DNA of 64,000 nt from contig NZ_VKAA01000023.1 in the NCBI RefSeq assembly GCF_007096635.1, positions 1-64,000 of the forward strand, given 5' to 3'. The translations under genes and the position numbers were made by a program. The stretch comes from Mycolicibacterium sp. 018/SC-01/001. Its GTDB lineage: Bacteria > Actinomycetota > Actinomycetes > Mycobacteriales > Mycobacteriaceae. Shown piece after piece: positions 34,101-41,939 of the stretch. A model generated the notes under the pieces. It was not told where the DNA came from. It made no database searches and worked only from the letters and a program-made list of their open reading frames with translations. Every line of letters begins with the position of its first letter. Position 1 is the first letter of the stretch.

Positions 34101-35062
34101 CCGGTCGCCAGATGGAGGTTGCAGATCGCGGTGGTGTTGGCGGTGCCGTGGGTGCTCTGGTTGAGCCCCATGGTCCAGCAGGTCATCCACTCCCCCGCCT
34201 CGGCGATCATCGTCGCGGCGGTGCGGATGTCGGCTGCGGAGAGTCCGGTGATCTCGGCGACGTGGTCCGGCGGGTAGTCGGCGAGGAAGGAAGGCATCGC
34301 GTCCCAGCCGTCGGTGTGCTCGGCGATGAACTGCTCGTCGATCGCGCCGTCGGTGACGAGCAGATGCAGGATGCCGTTGAGCAGGGCGAGATCGGTGCCG
34401 GGCCGGATCTGCAGGTAGAGATCGGCCCGGTCGGCGGTGGTGGTGCGGCGGGGATCCACGACGATGAGTTTCGCGCCGGCCTTGAGGCGGTCGGCCATGC
34501 GCAGGTAGAGGATCGGATGGCAGTCGGCCATGTTGGATCCGATCACGAAGAACAGGTCGGTGCAGTCGAAGTCGCTGTAGGACCCGGGCGGGCCGTCGGC
34601 GCCCAGCGACTGCTTGTAGCCGACGCCGGCGCTGGCCATGCACAATCGTGAATTCGATTCCAGATGCACCGTTCTCAGGAAGCCTTTGGCGAGTTTGGTT
34701 GCCAGGTATTGCGATTCGATCGACATCTGACCGGACACGTAGATGGCCAGCGCGTCGGGTCCGTGCTCGTCGACGACGGCCCGCAGCCGACGTCCCGCCT
34801 CGGCGAGCGCGTCGTCGACATCGACGGCCACCGGGTCGGCCCCCCGGGACGGGCGCAGCAACGCCGTCGTCAGGCGGCCGTCGGTGGCGGCCATCAGTTC
34901 GGCGTGCGTCGCTCCCTTCGTGCACAACCGGCCGGCGTTCGTCGGGTGCAGGGTGTCCCCGGACACCGTCGCGATGACCGGCGCACCCGTCTCGGCGTCG
35001 GGACGGGTCTGCACCGAGATCCCGCATCCGACACCGCAGTACGAGCAGGCGGTGCGCGGCAC
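31130..35062 (-). CDS. nasN: Single-chain assimilatory nitrate reductase with diflavin domain (NasN type)
   Basis: Reduces nitrate to nitrite with NADPH in one 1310-residue chain. Residues 1-60 hold a 4Fe-4S site (CSYCGVGC and RLCTKG). A molybdopterin oxidoreductase domain follows, with the Mo cysteine probably in NSRLCMASAG (about 145), to residue 730. A flavodoxin-like FMN domain is at about 785-930 (VLWASQTGNAEEF), then FAD- and NADPH-binding domains as in sulfite reductase flavoprotein (YSISSSP, GPGTGVAPFRAFLQDR near 1170, FYVCGDATRMAKDV). M. smegmatis NasN is known with this makeup. The GTG at 35062 lies 2 bp past the transporter stop; the longer upstream reading falls inside the transporter gene and is not protein-like. 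Confidence 0.93.
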   Translation of the reverse strand: MPRTACSYCGVGCGISVQTRPDAETGAPVIATVSGDTLHPTNAGRLCTKGATHAELMAATDGRLTTALLRPSRGADPVAVDVDDALAEAGRRLRAVVDEHGPDALAIYVSGQMSIESQYLATKLAKGFLRTVHLESNSRLCMASAGVGYKQSLGADGPPGSYSDFDCTDLFFVIGSNMADCHPILYLRMADRLKAGAKLIVVDPRRTTTADRADLYLQIRPGTDLALLNGILHLLVTDGAIDEQFIAEHTDGWDAMPSFLADYPPDHVAEITGLSAADIRTAATMIAEAGEWMTCWTMGLNQSTHGTANTTAICNLHLATGAICRPGSGPMSLTGQPNAMGGREMGYMGPGLPGQRAVLSARDRAFVEEQWGLEPGTIRTDVGPGTVEMFRRMADGQIKAVWIICTNPVASVANRATVLAGLQAAELVIAQDAYAETATTRHADIVLPATLWAEADAVMVNSDRTMTLLAQSVPPLGESRPDWELICGVARHLGFGDDFDYKSSEEIFDEIRRFSNPDTGYDLRGVTYERLRGAPVQWPCPPENDANGSPDRNPIRYLNDGVSQSLFVDANGHRPRLAFPTPSRRAVFHPRPHVDAAEQPDDDYPTVLNTGRLQHQWHTMTKTGRVAKLTKLNPKPFIEIHPDDAEAAQIANGSAVEVVSRRGRAVLPAVLTDRVRPGATWVPFHWNDEHGEDLTVNALTNDAVDPFSLQPEFKVSAVALRPLPAPELTEHENLYVQGFLAGIEQGRPGVPVLPSDAPLGMRTRLLVEGMLAGRYSRAPETSTPAGPLVLWASQTGNAEEFAGQVSKRLGGARLSAMDDVDVAELSDAGEVVIVTSTFGDGGPPDNGAAFWERLAGEDAPTLDGVRYSVLGLGDRSYGNFCGHAKSLDARLTALGATRMLDRADCEVHDDTPMTRWADAIVETLTGAAPETEAAPPPDPVAFTRAQPISAPLCRNVALTPAGAAKEVRQFGFDISAHDVSYAAGDSLGVYVRNSVTTVETWLRATGFTGDEVVVVDGVPMSLHEAVAGRYDVCKVTADLVSFVAEHSSDGSLRRLRADRRECDRWLANRNGLDLVAEFGVRADLELWQEVLVRLVPRQYSISSSPLVSPHEVQLTVSVVRYRNPGGQVRGGVGSTHLADLADGTPVPVFLQRSPHFRPPADPRTPMIMVGPGTGVAPFRAFLQDRRARGHTGPNWLFFGDQHRAHNFYYREELEDMVSDGFLNRLDLAFSRDQPQRVYVQHKMLDYGADVWRWLEDGAHFYVCGDATRMAKDVDDALTAIIRTHGAMNDEAARAYKRELVGEKRYVRDVY

Positions 35063-35064
35063 GG

Positions 35065-36489
35065 CTATCCGGCGGGGACTGGGGTTGCCGGCCGTCCGAG
35101 CTGTTCGCCGGTATGGGCGCGGTTCTTGCCGAGACGCAGGAACACGACCCAGGTGACGATCGCGCACACCACGTAGAACACACCGAACACCCAGAATGCG
35201 TTCGTCGCCGACTTCGCGTCTCCGACGTAGGACGCCCGCAGCACGATGTTGATGAACACCCCGCCCAACGCGCCCACGGCGCCGGCGAAGCCGATCAGCG
35301 CACCCGACATCGCCCGCGACCACGCAGCTTTCTGCTCCCGATCCAGATCGTCGCGGCCCTGGGCCTTGGCTTCGAAGATCGACGGGATCATCTTGTACGT
35401 CGAGCCGTTGCCGATGCCCGAGAGCACGAACAGCAGGATGAATCCGGCCACGTAGCCGACCATCTGGCCGCCGTTGGCGGCGCCGGCCTGTGCATCGTCG
35501 AGCGTTCCGGCGACGATCAGGATGCCCGCGGCGAACATCATCGCGATGAAGGTGTAGAGCGTGATCTTGCCGCCGCCGATGCGGTCGGCGAGCTTGCCGC
35601 CGAACGGGCGGGAGATCGAACCGAGAAGCGGCCCCAGAAAGGCGATCTGGGCGGCGTGCAACGCGGCCTGAGCGGGGCTGTCCCCGCCGGCGAGGTAGTT
35701 GATCTGGAGCACCTGGCCGAACGCGAACGAGAAGCCGATGAACGAGCCGAAGGTGCCGATGTAGAGGAAGCTCATCACCCAGGAGTGCTTGAAGCGCAAC
35801 GCCTCCACCAATGCCCCCAGGTTGGACTTCTGGTTGCGCAGATTGTCCATCTTGAGCGCCGCGCCCAGCGCGGCCACGCTGATCGCGACGAGGTAGACCG
35901 CGCAGACGATCTCGGGCCGCGTGTTGCCGGCGGTGGCGATCACCAGCAGGCCGATGAGCTGGATGACCGGCACGCCGATGTTGCCGCCGCCGGCGTTGAG
36001 CCCCAGCGCCCAACCCTTGAGCCGCTGCGGGTAGAACGCGTTGATGTTGGTCATCGACGACGCGAAGTTGCCGCCGCCGAGACCTGCGAACGCGGCGACC
36101 ACCAGATAGGTGGTGTAGGACGCCGGGTTCTTCATGAAGTACAGCGTCAGCAGGGTGGGGATCAGCAGCAGCAGCGCGCTGACGATCGTCCAGTTGCGTC
36201 CGCCGAAGCGCGCCGGGGCGATCGTGTACGGGATGCGCATGAACGCACCCACCAGCGTCGGCACCGCGACGAGGTAGAACTTGCCTGCCGCGTCGATACC
36301 GTAGACGTTCTGCGGCATGAACAGCACCATCACCGACCAGATCGACCAGACCGAGAAGCCGACGTGTTCGGCGATGACCGACCAGATGAGGTTGCGGCGC
36401 GCGACGTCCTTGCCGCCGGCTTCCCAGGCCTCGACGTCTTCGGCATCCCAGTGCTCGATGTCGTGCTTGCGCGCTGTCGTGTTCGCCAT
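35065..36489 (-). CDS. Nitrate/nitrite MFS transporter (NarK/NasA type)
   Basis: Transporter of 474 residues with 12 membrane segments, for nitrate uptake. Nitrate signatures are seen: GGGNFASSMTNINAFYP in helix 5 (about 130) and GFAGAVGALGGVF in helix 11, plus substrate arginines in MRIPYTIAPARFGGRNW. The N-terminal cytosolic part (ARKHDIEHWDAEDVEAW) resembles mycobacterial NarK proteins. ATG 36489 was chosen; ATG/GTG codons upstream to 36513 have no family support. It is first in an operon with the nitrate reductase gene 2 bp on, and divergent from the small protein and nirB, with a 177-bp control region between. Confidence 0.92.
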   Translation of the reverse strand: MANTTARKHDIEHWDAEDVEAWEAGGKDVARRNLIWSVIAEHVGFSVWSIWSVMVLFMPQNVYGIDAAGKFYLVAVPTLVGAFMRIPYTIAPARFGGRNWTIVSALLLLIPTLLTLYFMKNPASYTTYLVVAAFAGLGGGNFASSMTNINAFYPQRLKGWALGLNAGGGNIGVPVIQLIGLLVIATAGNTRPEIVCAVYLVAISVAALGAALKMDNLRNQKSNLGALVEALRFKHSWVMSFLYIGTFGSFIGFSFAFGQVLQINYLAGGDSPAQAALHAAQIAFLGPLLGSISRPFGGKLADRIGGGKITLYTFIAMMFAAGILIVAGTLDDAQAGAANGGQMVGYVAGFILLFVLSGIGNGSTYKMIPSIFEAKAQGRDDLDREQKAAWSRAMSGALIGFAGAVGALGGVFINIVLRASYVGDAKSATNAFWVFGVFYVVCAIVTWVVFLRLGKNRAHTGEQLGRPATPVPAG

Positions 36490-36627
36490 GCGACTAGTGA
36501 AAACGGCGGTCATTGTCGACCCGTTGCACCTCGATGACGCAGGTGAAAACTCACCCTCACAGTGCCTGCAGGCTCACGGTGAGGCGGCCGCGATGTGAGC
36601 GGGGGTATCCACGGGCGCAGCATCGCC

Positions 36628-36643
36628 GAAACCACCCGGAAAC
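36628..36643 (+). promoter_or_regulatory. Candidate GlnR site between narK and nirB operons
   Basis: GAAAC-CACCCG-GAAAC, a direct repeat that fits the AC-N9-AC spacing recalled for mycobacterial GlnR sites. It is 23 bp before the start of the 117-residue protein. Two short inverted repeats (GGTGA-N4-TCACC at 36542-36555 and CTCACGGTGAG at 36573-36583) lie in the same gap. Weak call without a motif search. Confidence 0.3.
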
Positions 36644-36666
36644 ACACGGCTCCTACCTTCGCTTCC

Positions 36667-37020
36667 ATGTCCGACGGAAGCAGTCCGCAATTCCTGCAAG
36701 GCGCCTTCACCTTCTCGGGCAAAGGCTATGACGCTCCCGTGCCTGTCGATGCGTCGATGCGGTACGTGGTGCCCGGGGGCGCCATCGCCCAACCGGTGTA
36801 CTTCCGCGGCGGCAACTCCACCGACGACATGATCAGCGTCGTGCTGTTCCGGGACGGCGCACCGATGCGGTATTTCCCGATCGCCGCCAAGGGCGCCACC
36901 CATGTGGCGCTGCGGGTGGTCGAGGATCTACTGGCCGACACGGTGCTCGAGATCTACGTGGCCGCGCCCGACGGGCTCGAGGGCACGGTCGTCGTCGATC
37001 TCGGTCTGGTCGAGGTGTGA
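36667..37020 (+). CDS. Small conserved hypothetical in the nitrite reductase operon
   Basis: Protein of 117 residues with no family I can name. It is beta-rich without cysteines: FTFSGKGYDAPVPVDAS, RYVVPGGAIAQPVYFRGG, ISVVLFRDGAPMRYFPI, TVVVDLGLVEV. It has neither signal peptide nor membrane segment. ATG 36667 starts MSDGSSPQFLQGAF. The end overlaps the nirB GTG (GTGA), which implies coupled synthesis; a similar small gene before nirB is, from memory, usual in mycobacteria. A role in assembly or stability of nitrite reductase, or in regulation, would fit the position but is not shown. Confidence 0.75.
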   Translation: MSDGSSPQFLQGAFTFSGKGYDAPVPVDASMRYVVPGGAIAQPVYFRGGNSTDDMISVVLFRDGAPMRYFPIAAKGATHVALRVVEDLLADTVLEIYVAAPDGLEGTVVVDLGLVEV

Positions 37021-39488
37021 CGGTGGCGCAGCGCCTCGTCGTCGTCGGCAACGGGATGGCCGGCATCCGCGCGTTGGAGGAGATCCTCGCCCGCGGCGGC
37101 GGTGACCAGTTCCAGATCACCGTGTTCGGCGACGAACCCTACGGCAACTACAACCGCATCCTGCTGTCGAATGTGCTGGCCGGAGCCGATGATCCGACCG
37201 ACATCTACCTCAACGCGCTGGACTGGTACGCCGACAACGACATCGAATTGCGCGCCGGAGTGCGGGTGGTGCGACTGGACACGTTCGCCCATCTCGTGCA
37301 CGCCGACGACGGCACCACCCTGCACTACGACAAACTCATTCTTGCGACGGGCAGTCGCTCGTACTTCCCGCCGATGGCGGGGCTCTGGGCCGACGACAAG
37401 ACGTTGGCCGACGGCGTCTTCGGGTTCCGCACCCTCGACGACACCGCGGCGATGATCGCCGAGGCGGCGCACCGCACGAAGGCGGTCGTCGTCGGGGGTG
37501 GCCTGCTGGGCCTGGAAGCCGCACGCGGACTGCAGAATCGGGGTCTGACGGTCGACGTCGTGCACGCCGGCCCCACACTGATGAACGCGCAACTCGACGA
37601 CCCCGCCGGGGCGATCCTGCGCGCGAAAGTGGAATCACTCGGCATCGGTGTGCACACCGAGAAGCGCACCAGCGAGGTGCTGGTCACCGACGGCCGGTTG
37701 GCGGGCATCCGGTTCGCCGACGGCTCACAGTTGGACTGCGACATGCTGGTGATCGCCGCCGGCATCCGGCCGAATGTCGGCCTGGCCCAACGGGCCGGGC
37801 TCACGGTGGAGCGCGCGATCGTCACCGACGACCACATGCGCTCGGTCGACGCCGACGACGTCTACGTCGTCGGCGAGTGCGCCCAGCACCGCGGTCAGGT
37901 CTACGGTCTCGTCGCGCCGCTGTGGGAGCAGGCCCGCGTGTTGGCCGACCACCTGACCGGCGCGGACGTCACCGCTGCCTACCACGGGTCCCGGGTCGCG
38001 ACGAAGCTCAAGGTCGCCGGCGTCGACGTCGCCGCGATGGGCGTCAAGGCTCCCGAACATCCCGACGACGAGTTCGTGCAGTACAGCGAGCCCAAACACG
38101 GCGTGTACAAGACTGTGGTGATCCGCGACGGCAAGCTGGTGGGCGCCACGCTGGTCGGTGACGTCTCGAAGGTGTCGTTCCTGACGCAGGCCTTCGACAG
38201 TGGACTTCCACTTCCCGATGAACGGGTGGCGCTGATGTTCGACATCGGCACTCCCGAGGTCGGCGTCGGTATCGCCGAGCTGGCCGACGACGCTCAGGTC
38301 TGCAATTGCAACGGCGTCTCCAAGGGTGCGCTGGCGGCATGTGTGCGCGACGGTGAGACGTCGGTCGCCGGGGTGATGGCGAAGACCAAGGCCGGCAAGG
38401 GCTGCGGCTCCTGCAAGGAGCTGGTGTGCCAGGTCGTGGAGTGGGCGGCCGGAGGCGCGGTCACCGAGGATCCGTCGGCGTCCTGGTATGTGTCCGCGAT
38501 CCCGTACGACAAACCAACACTGATGCACCACATCCGCGAGCTCCGATTGCATTCCGTCTCTTCGGTGTTCGCTGCACTGGCTCCCGAAGGCAAACCCGAC
38601 GCCGGCTCGAAGATGGCGCTCGCCTCGCTGCTGGAGATGATGTGGGCCGACGAGTTCGTCGACGAACGCGACGCCCGGTTCATCAACGACCGCGTGCACG
38701 CCAACATCCAACGGGACGGCACCTTCTCGGTGGTGCCGCAGATGAAGGGCGGGGTGACCAGCGCCGCGCAACTCCGCAAGATCGCCGATGTCGCGGAGAA
38801 GTACGAGATCCCGATGATCAAGTGCACGGGCGGTCAGCGTATCGATCTGCTCGGGGTGCGCAAGGAGGACCTCCCCGCGGTGTGGGCGGATCTGGACATG
38901 CCATCCGGTTACGCCTACGGCAAGAGCTTTCGCACGGTGAAAACCTGTGTGGGAAGCGACTTCTGCCGCTACGGGGTGGGTGACTCCACAGCGCTGGGCA
39001 TCGCGATCGAGGAGCGCTATCAGGGACTGGCCAGTCCGGCGAAGATGAAGCTGGCTGTCACAGGCTGTCCGCGTAACTGCGCCGAGTCGCTGTGCAAGGA
39101 CCTCGGTGTCGTCGCGATCGACGGCGGCCGCTGGGAGATCTACGTCGGCGGCGCGGCCGGGGCGCACATCCGCAAGGGTGACCTGCTGGCGACCGTGGAC
39201 TCCGCCGACGAGGTGATGACGCTGACCGGACGGTTCCTGCAGTACTACCGGGAGAGCGCGAACTGGCTGGAACGCACGTACAAGTGGGTGCCACGCGTGG
39301 GCATCGAGCACATCCGGGCGGTGGTCGTCGAGGACGCCGACGGACTGGCGGCGGGATTGGACGCGCGGATGCAGAAGTCGGTGGACGCGTACCGGGATCC
39401 GTGGCTCGACGGCCGAGAACCCCAGACCGAGGGTCAGTTCCGCACGTCGTTGCCGCTGTTGCCACTTCCCCAGGTGCCGGTGCGATGA
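37017..39488 (+). CDS. nirB: NADH nitrite reductase large subunit NirB
   Basis: Cytosolic enzyme that reduces nitrite to ammonium with NADH; siroheme and FAD carrier. The 823 residues run: FAD/NAD domain (RLVVVGNGMAGIRALEEIL at the start; VVVGGGLLGLEAARGL near 160), a BFD-like 2Fe-2S domain (VCNCNGVSKGAL and KGCGSCKELV, about 425-470), and a siroheme/4Fe-4S domain with two conserved half motifs, CVGSDFCRYG near 645 and CPRNCAESLC near 685. All cluster ligands are present. GTG 37017 overlaps the upstream stop. Its TGA overlaps a 32-bp MIRU-like unit that leads to nirD. Confidence 0.96.
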   Translation: MTVAQRLVVVGNGMAGIRALEEILARGGGDQFQITVFGDEPYGNYNRILLSNVLAGADDPTDIYLNALDWYADNDIELRAGVRVVRLDTFAHLVHADDGTTLHYDKLILATGSRSYFPPMAGLWADDKTLADGVFGFRTLDDTAAMIAEAAHRTKAVVVGGGLLGLEAARGLQNRGLTVDVVHAGPTLMNAQLDDPAGAILRAKVESLGIGVHTEKRTSEVLVTDGRLAGIRFADGSQLDCDMLVIAAGIRPNVGLAQRAGLTVERAIVTDDHMRSVDADDVYVVGECAQHRGQVYGLVAPLWEQARVLADHLTGADVTAAYHGSRVATKLKVAGVDVAAMGVKAPEHPDDEFVQYSEPKHGVYKTVVIRDGKLVGATLVGDVSKVSFLTQAFDSGLPLPDERVALMFDIGTPEVGVGIAELADDAQVCNCNGVSKGALAACVRDGETSVAGVMAKTKAGKGCGSCKELVCQVVEWAAGGAVTEDPSASWYVSAIPYDKPTLMHHIRELRLHSVSSVFAALAPEGKPDAGSKMALASLLEMMWADEFVDERDARFINDRVHANIQRDGTFSVVPQMKGGVTSAAQLRKIADVAEKYEIPMIKCTGGQRIDLLGVRKEDLPAVWADLDMPSGYAYGKSFRTVKTCVGSDFCRYGVGDSTALGIAIEERYQGLASPAKMKLAVTGCPRNCAESLCKDLGVVAIDGGRWEIYVGGAAGAHIRKGDLLATVDSADEVMTLTGRFLQYYRESANWLERTYKWVPRVGIEHIRAVVVEDADGLAAGLDARMQKSVDAYRDPWLDGREPQTEGQFRTSLPLLPLPQVPVR

Positions 39489-39516
39489 GCGCTCGCGCGA
39501 AGAGCAGAGTCCACAG
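39485..39516 (+). repeat. MIRU-like 32-bp unit between nirB and nirD
   Basis: One unit starting ATGAGCGCTCGCGCGAAGAG and ending CAGAGTCCACAG; 26 of 32 or more bases match the units after lppL. Its ATGA overlaps the nirB stop, it encodes MSARAKSRVHR, and its TGA overlaps the nirD ATG. Same length, frame logic and position between coupled cistrons as the 26-kb copy. Confidence 0.75.
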
Positions 39517-39819
39517 ATGACGGTCGAGGTCGGCTCACTGGACGAGATCCCGGTCGGCGAGGGACGAACGTTCGCGGTCGACGGGCGCCAGGTGGCGATC
39601 TTCCGGCTGCGCGACGATTCGGTGCGCGCACTCGACGCGGTGTGTCCGCACCGCGGCGGGCCGCTCGCCGACGGTCTCACCGACGACTGCGTCGTGGTAT
39701 GCCCGCTGCACGGCTACGCCTACGACTTGACCACCGGTGCCGAGACCTCCGGCACCGATTTGGCGGTCCGGAGCTACCCGGTGCGCGTGTCCAACGGCGC
39801 CATTCACGTGACGCTGTAG
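39517..39819 (+). CDS. nirD: Nitrite reductase small subunit NirD
   Basis: Rieske-type protein of 100 residues. The 2Fe-2S motifs CPHRGG (residues 44-49) and CPLHGY (about 63-68) are both complete with Cys and His, unlike some NirD proteins that lack the cluster ligands, so this one may bind the cluster. It partners NirB in nitrite reduction. The start ATG 39517 directly follows the mini-ORF unit (stop/start overlap ATGA). The end is clear at 39819. No further nitrogen gene follows; next is a DUF222-HNH pseudogene. Confidence 0.93.
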   Translation: MTVEVGSLDEIPVGEGRTFAVDGRQVAIFRLRDDSVRALDAVCPHRGGPLADGLTDDCVVVCPLHGYAYDLTTGAETSGTDLAVRSYPVRVSNGAIHVTL

Positions 39820-39944
39820 CCCGCTACCACATAGGTCTGACACGAATCACGCTGCGGGACTGGTTCATCCACAGCATCGACGTTATCCACAGATGGTCGC
39901 CGACGGCCTGGCGCGGCGCCGCAGCCGGCAATAGATTCGACAGT

Positions 39945-41539
39945 ATGTTCGATCGTTTCGTCAGCAACGCGGCCACCCCGGGTGAGCGGGTGCGGGCGTA
40001 CGCGCGAGTCGAGAACGCCGCCTGCGCGGCGCGGTTGTCGGCGATGGCGGATCTGCTCGAGCGGGCCTACACCGCGTCGGGGTCGGCCCAACGGGAGCAG
40101 TGGCGTTGCGACAACTGGTCGGCGGTGTGTGCACAGATCGGTGCGGCGCAGACCCTGACCTGTGGAATGGTCAACGCGCTGCTGACCAATGCGGTCATCC
40201 TCCGTGATCGTCTCCCGAAGGTCGCCGCGGTCTTCGCCGAGGGCCTGATCACCTACCTGCTGGTGCGCACCGTCTGCCACCGGACCGCGCTGGTACAGGA
40301 TGCCGCGGCGCTGCGGGCGATCGACGCCGAGTTGGCCGAGCAACTGCGGCGCTGGGGTGCCAAGTCACTGAGTCAGACCGAGGCCGACATCGACACGCTC
40401 GTGCTGCGCCATGATCCGTATGCGGTGCGCCGGGCCGAGGATGCGGTGCGCACGACAGGGGTCACCGTGCACAGCGACTGCACCACCGGAATCGCTCATG
40501 TGGATGCGACCGTCACCGCCACGGACGGTGCGGCGTTCGACCGGCGCGCCGACCTGCTGGCCCGCACGGTGTGCGGGCGCGATCCGCGCACGCTCGATCA
40601 GCGCCGAGCAGCCGCTCTGGGGGCGATGGGTTTCGGCTGGGACCGGTTGCCCTGCATGTGCGAGGAGCCGGATTGCGACGCCGCCGCCAGACCCGCTGTA
40701 GGAGGGGTCGTCATCCACGTCATCGCCCGTGAGGATGCCGTCGGTGACGGGAGCAACCGTGCCGCTGATGCGGAGCGCACCGCAGAGATCGATCCGCAAC
40801 ACCCGCCGCGACCGACAGGCGACCTGACCGCGCAGCGTCGCGCGCTGACCGGCCAGCCGCCGCAGCTGCTGGCGAAACCGTTGCGGGATCACACCTTTGC
40901 GCAACTGATCGCCGAACTTCGCGCGGACCCGGGCGAATTCAGTCCCGCGTCACCCGGCATCGCGTCGTTGGCGGTCCGGTACTGCCCGCGGCAGTCGTCG
41001 CTCACCTCGCGATGCACGGCACAACCACGAGGTTGATCCATCCGAAGCAGGCGGCGCCGGAACCGCGCTACCGACCCTCGCAGGCGCTGGCTGACTTCGT
41101 GCGAGCCCGAGACCTCACCTGCCGTCAGCCCGGCTGCACTCGGCCGATCGACGACCTGGACCACACGATCCCCTACCCGTGGGGGCCGACGTGCGCGTCG
41201 AACCTCGCTGGATACTGCCGGCATCACCACCTGCTGAAGACCTTCTGGCCGGGCTGGTCAACCGTGCAGTATCCCGACGGGACGATCGTGTTCACCGAAC
41301 CGGATGGCCAGATCTCGACGAGCTACCCGGGCAGCCGATTGCTGTTTCCGGAGCTGTCCGAACCCACCGCGGAGGTCAGCGAGTACGGCCAGCCACCTCC
41401 CAAGCACACGGCGGGCCTGACCATGCCGAAGCGGCGGGTCACCCGCATGCAGGCCCGTCGACTGCGCACCGACGCTGAGCGACAACGCAACGCCGCATGG
41501 GCCGAACAGCATCTGGGCGAGTCGGTGCCACCGTTCTAG
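39945..41539 (+). pseudogene. DUF222/HNH endonuclease (13E12 repeat family) with frameshift
   Basis: First part from ATG 39945: MFDRFVSNAATPGERVRAYA, then the DUF222 region (NALLTNAVILRDRLPKVAAV, QTEADIDTLVLRHDPYAVRR) to about 40,945. The frame then goes off and ends at 41,036. The second frame carries VLPAAVVAHLAMHGTTTRLI, then TCRQPGCTRPIDDLDHTIPY and SNLAGYCRHHHLLKTFWPG, i.e. an intact HNH nuclease domain, to 41,539. One missing base between about 40,940 and 40,985 explains it. This family forms REP13E12 repeats in M. tuberculosis and related multicopy genes in other mycobacteria, thought to be mobile or recombinogenic. About 525 residues if repaired. Confidence 0.8.
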
Positions 41540-41543
41540 CGGA

Positions 41544-41939
41544 TCACTCCTCGGGAGGCTTGACCGCCAGGACCGGCTTGGGGCATTCCAGGATCAGCTT
41601 CTGCGCGACGCTGCCGAGCAGGAGCTTGCCGACCGGGTTGCGATGCCGGATGCCCACGACGAGCAGCTGCGCGTCGTCCCGGTTCATCGCGGTGAGCAAT
41701 TCGTCGGCGGCGTCGACACCGACGGGCTGGGTCAGCTGGAAGGGCACGCCACACTCCTGCAGCCGGGCCTCGACGTCGTGCACCTCGGCTTCGCCGGCGA
41801 ACCTCGAATCCACATACGACTCACCGGATGTCGCATTGATGACGAACAGATCGGTGTCGCGCAGCTTCGCCTCGGAGATGCCGTGCTCGAGCGCAGCCTG
41901 GCCGAACTCGTCGGCGGTGTATCCCACGACGATCGTCAC
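41544..41939 (-). CDS. Universal stress protein (UspA family)
   Basis: Single-domain protein of 131 residues: VTIVVGYTADEFGQAALEHG at the start, QLLVVGIRHRNPVGKLLLGS and SVAQKLILECPKPVLAVKPP at the end. The C-terminal glycines and serine are near the ATP-binding pattern of Usp proteins, with a slightly altered first loop. The GTG at 41939 overlaps the tctA TGA (GTGA), making it the last gene of the tctCBA-usp operon. A Usp within a tricarboxylate transporter operon is common in actinobacteria and may sense energy or substrate; that is inference. Confidence 0.85.
   Translation of the reverse strand: MTIVVGYTADEFGQAALEHGISEAKLRDTDLFVINATSGESYVDSRFAGEAEVHDVEARLQECGVPFQLTQPVGVDAADELLTAMNRDDAQLLVVGIRHRNPVGKLLLGSVAQKLILECPKPVLAVKPPEE

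Noticed and set aside
35063..36013. A 317-codon N-terminal extension in frame with the nitrate reductase gene
   Set aside because: It lies wholly inside the transporter gene in another frame and is Arg/Ala-rich without domain character. The 4Fe-4S motif starts six residues after the GTG at 35062.
37725..39680. Open frame of 651 codons opposite nirB and nirD
   Set aside because: No domain seen, and NirB/NirD cluster ligands on the plus strand are complete.
39883..39891. TTATCCACA, a perfect E. coli DnaA box, before the DUF222-HNH gene
   Set aside because: Single copy with one poor neighbour; no origin-type cluster, no dnaA or dnaN nearby.
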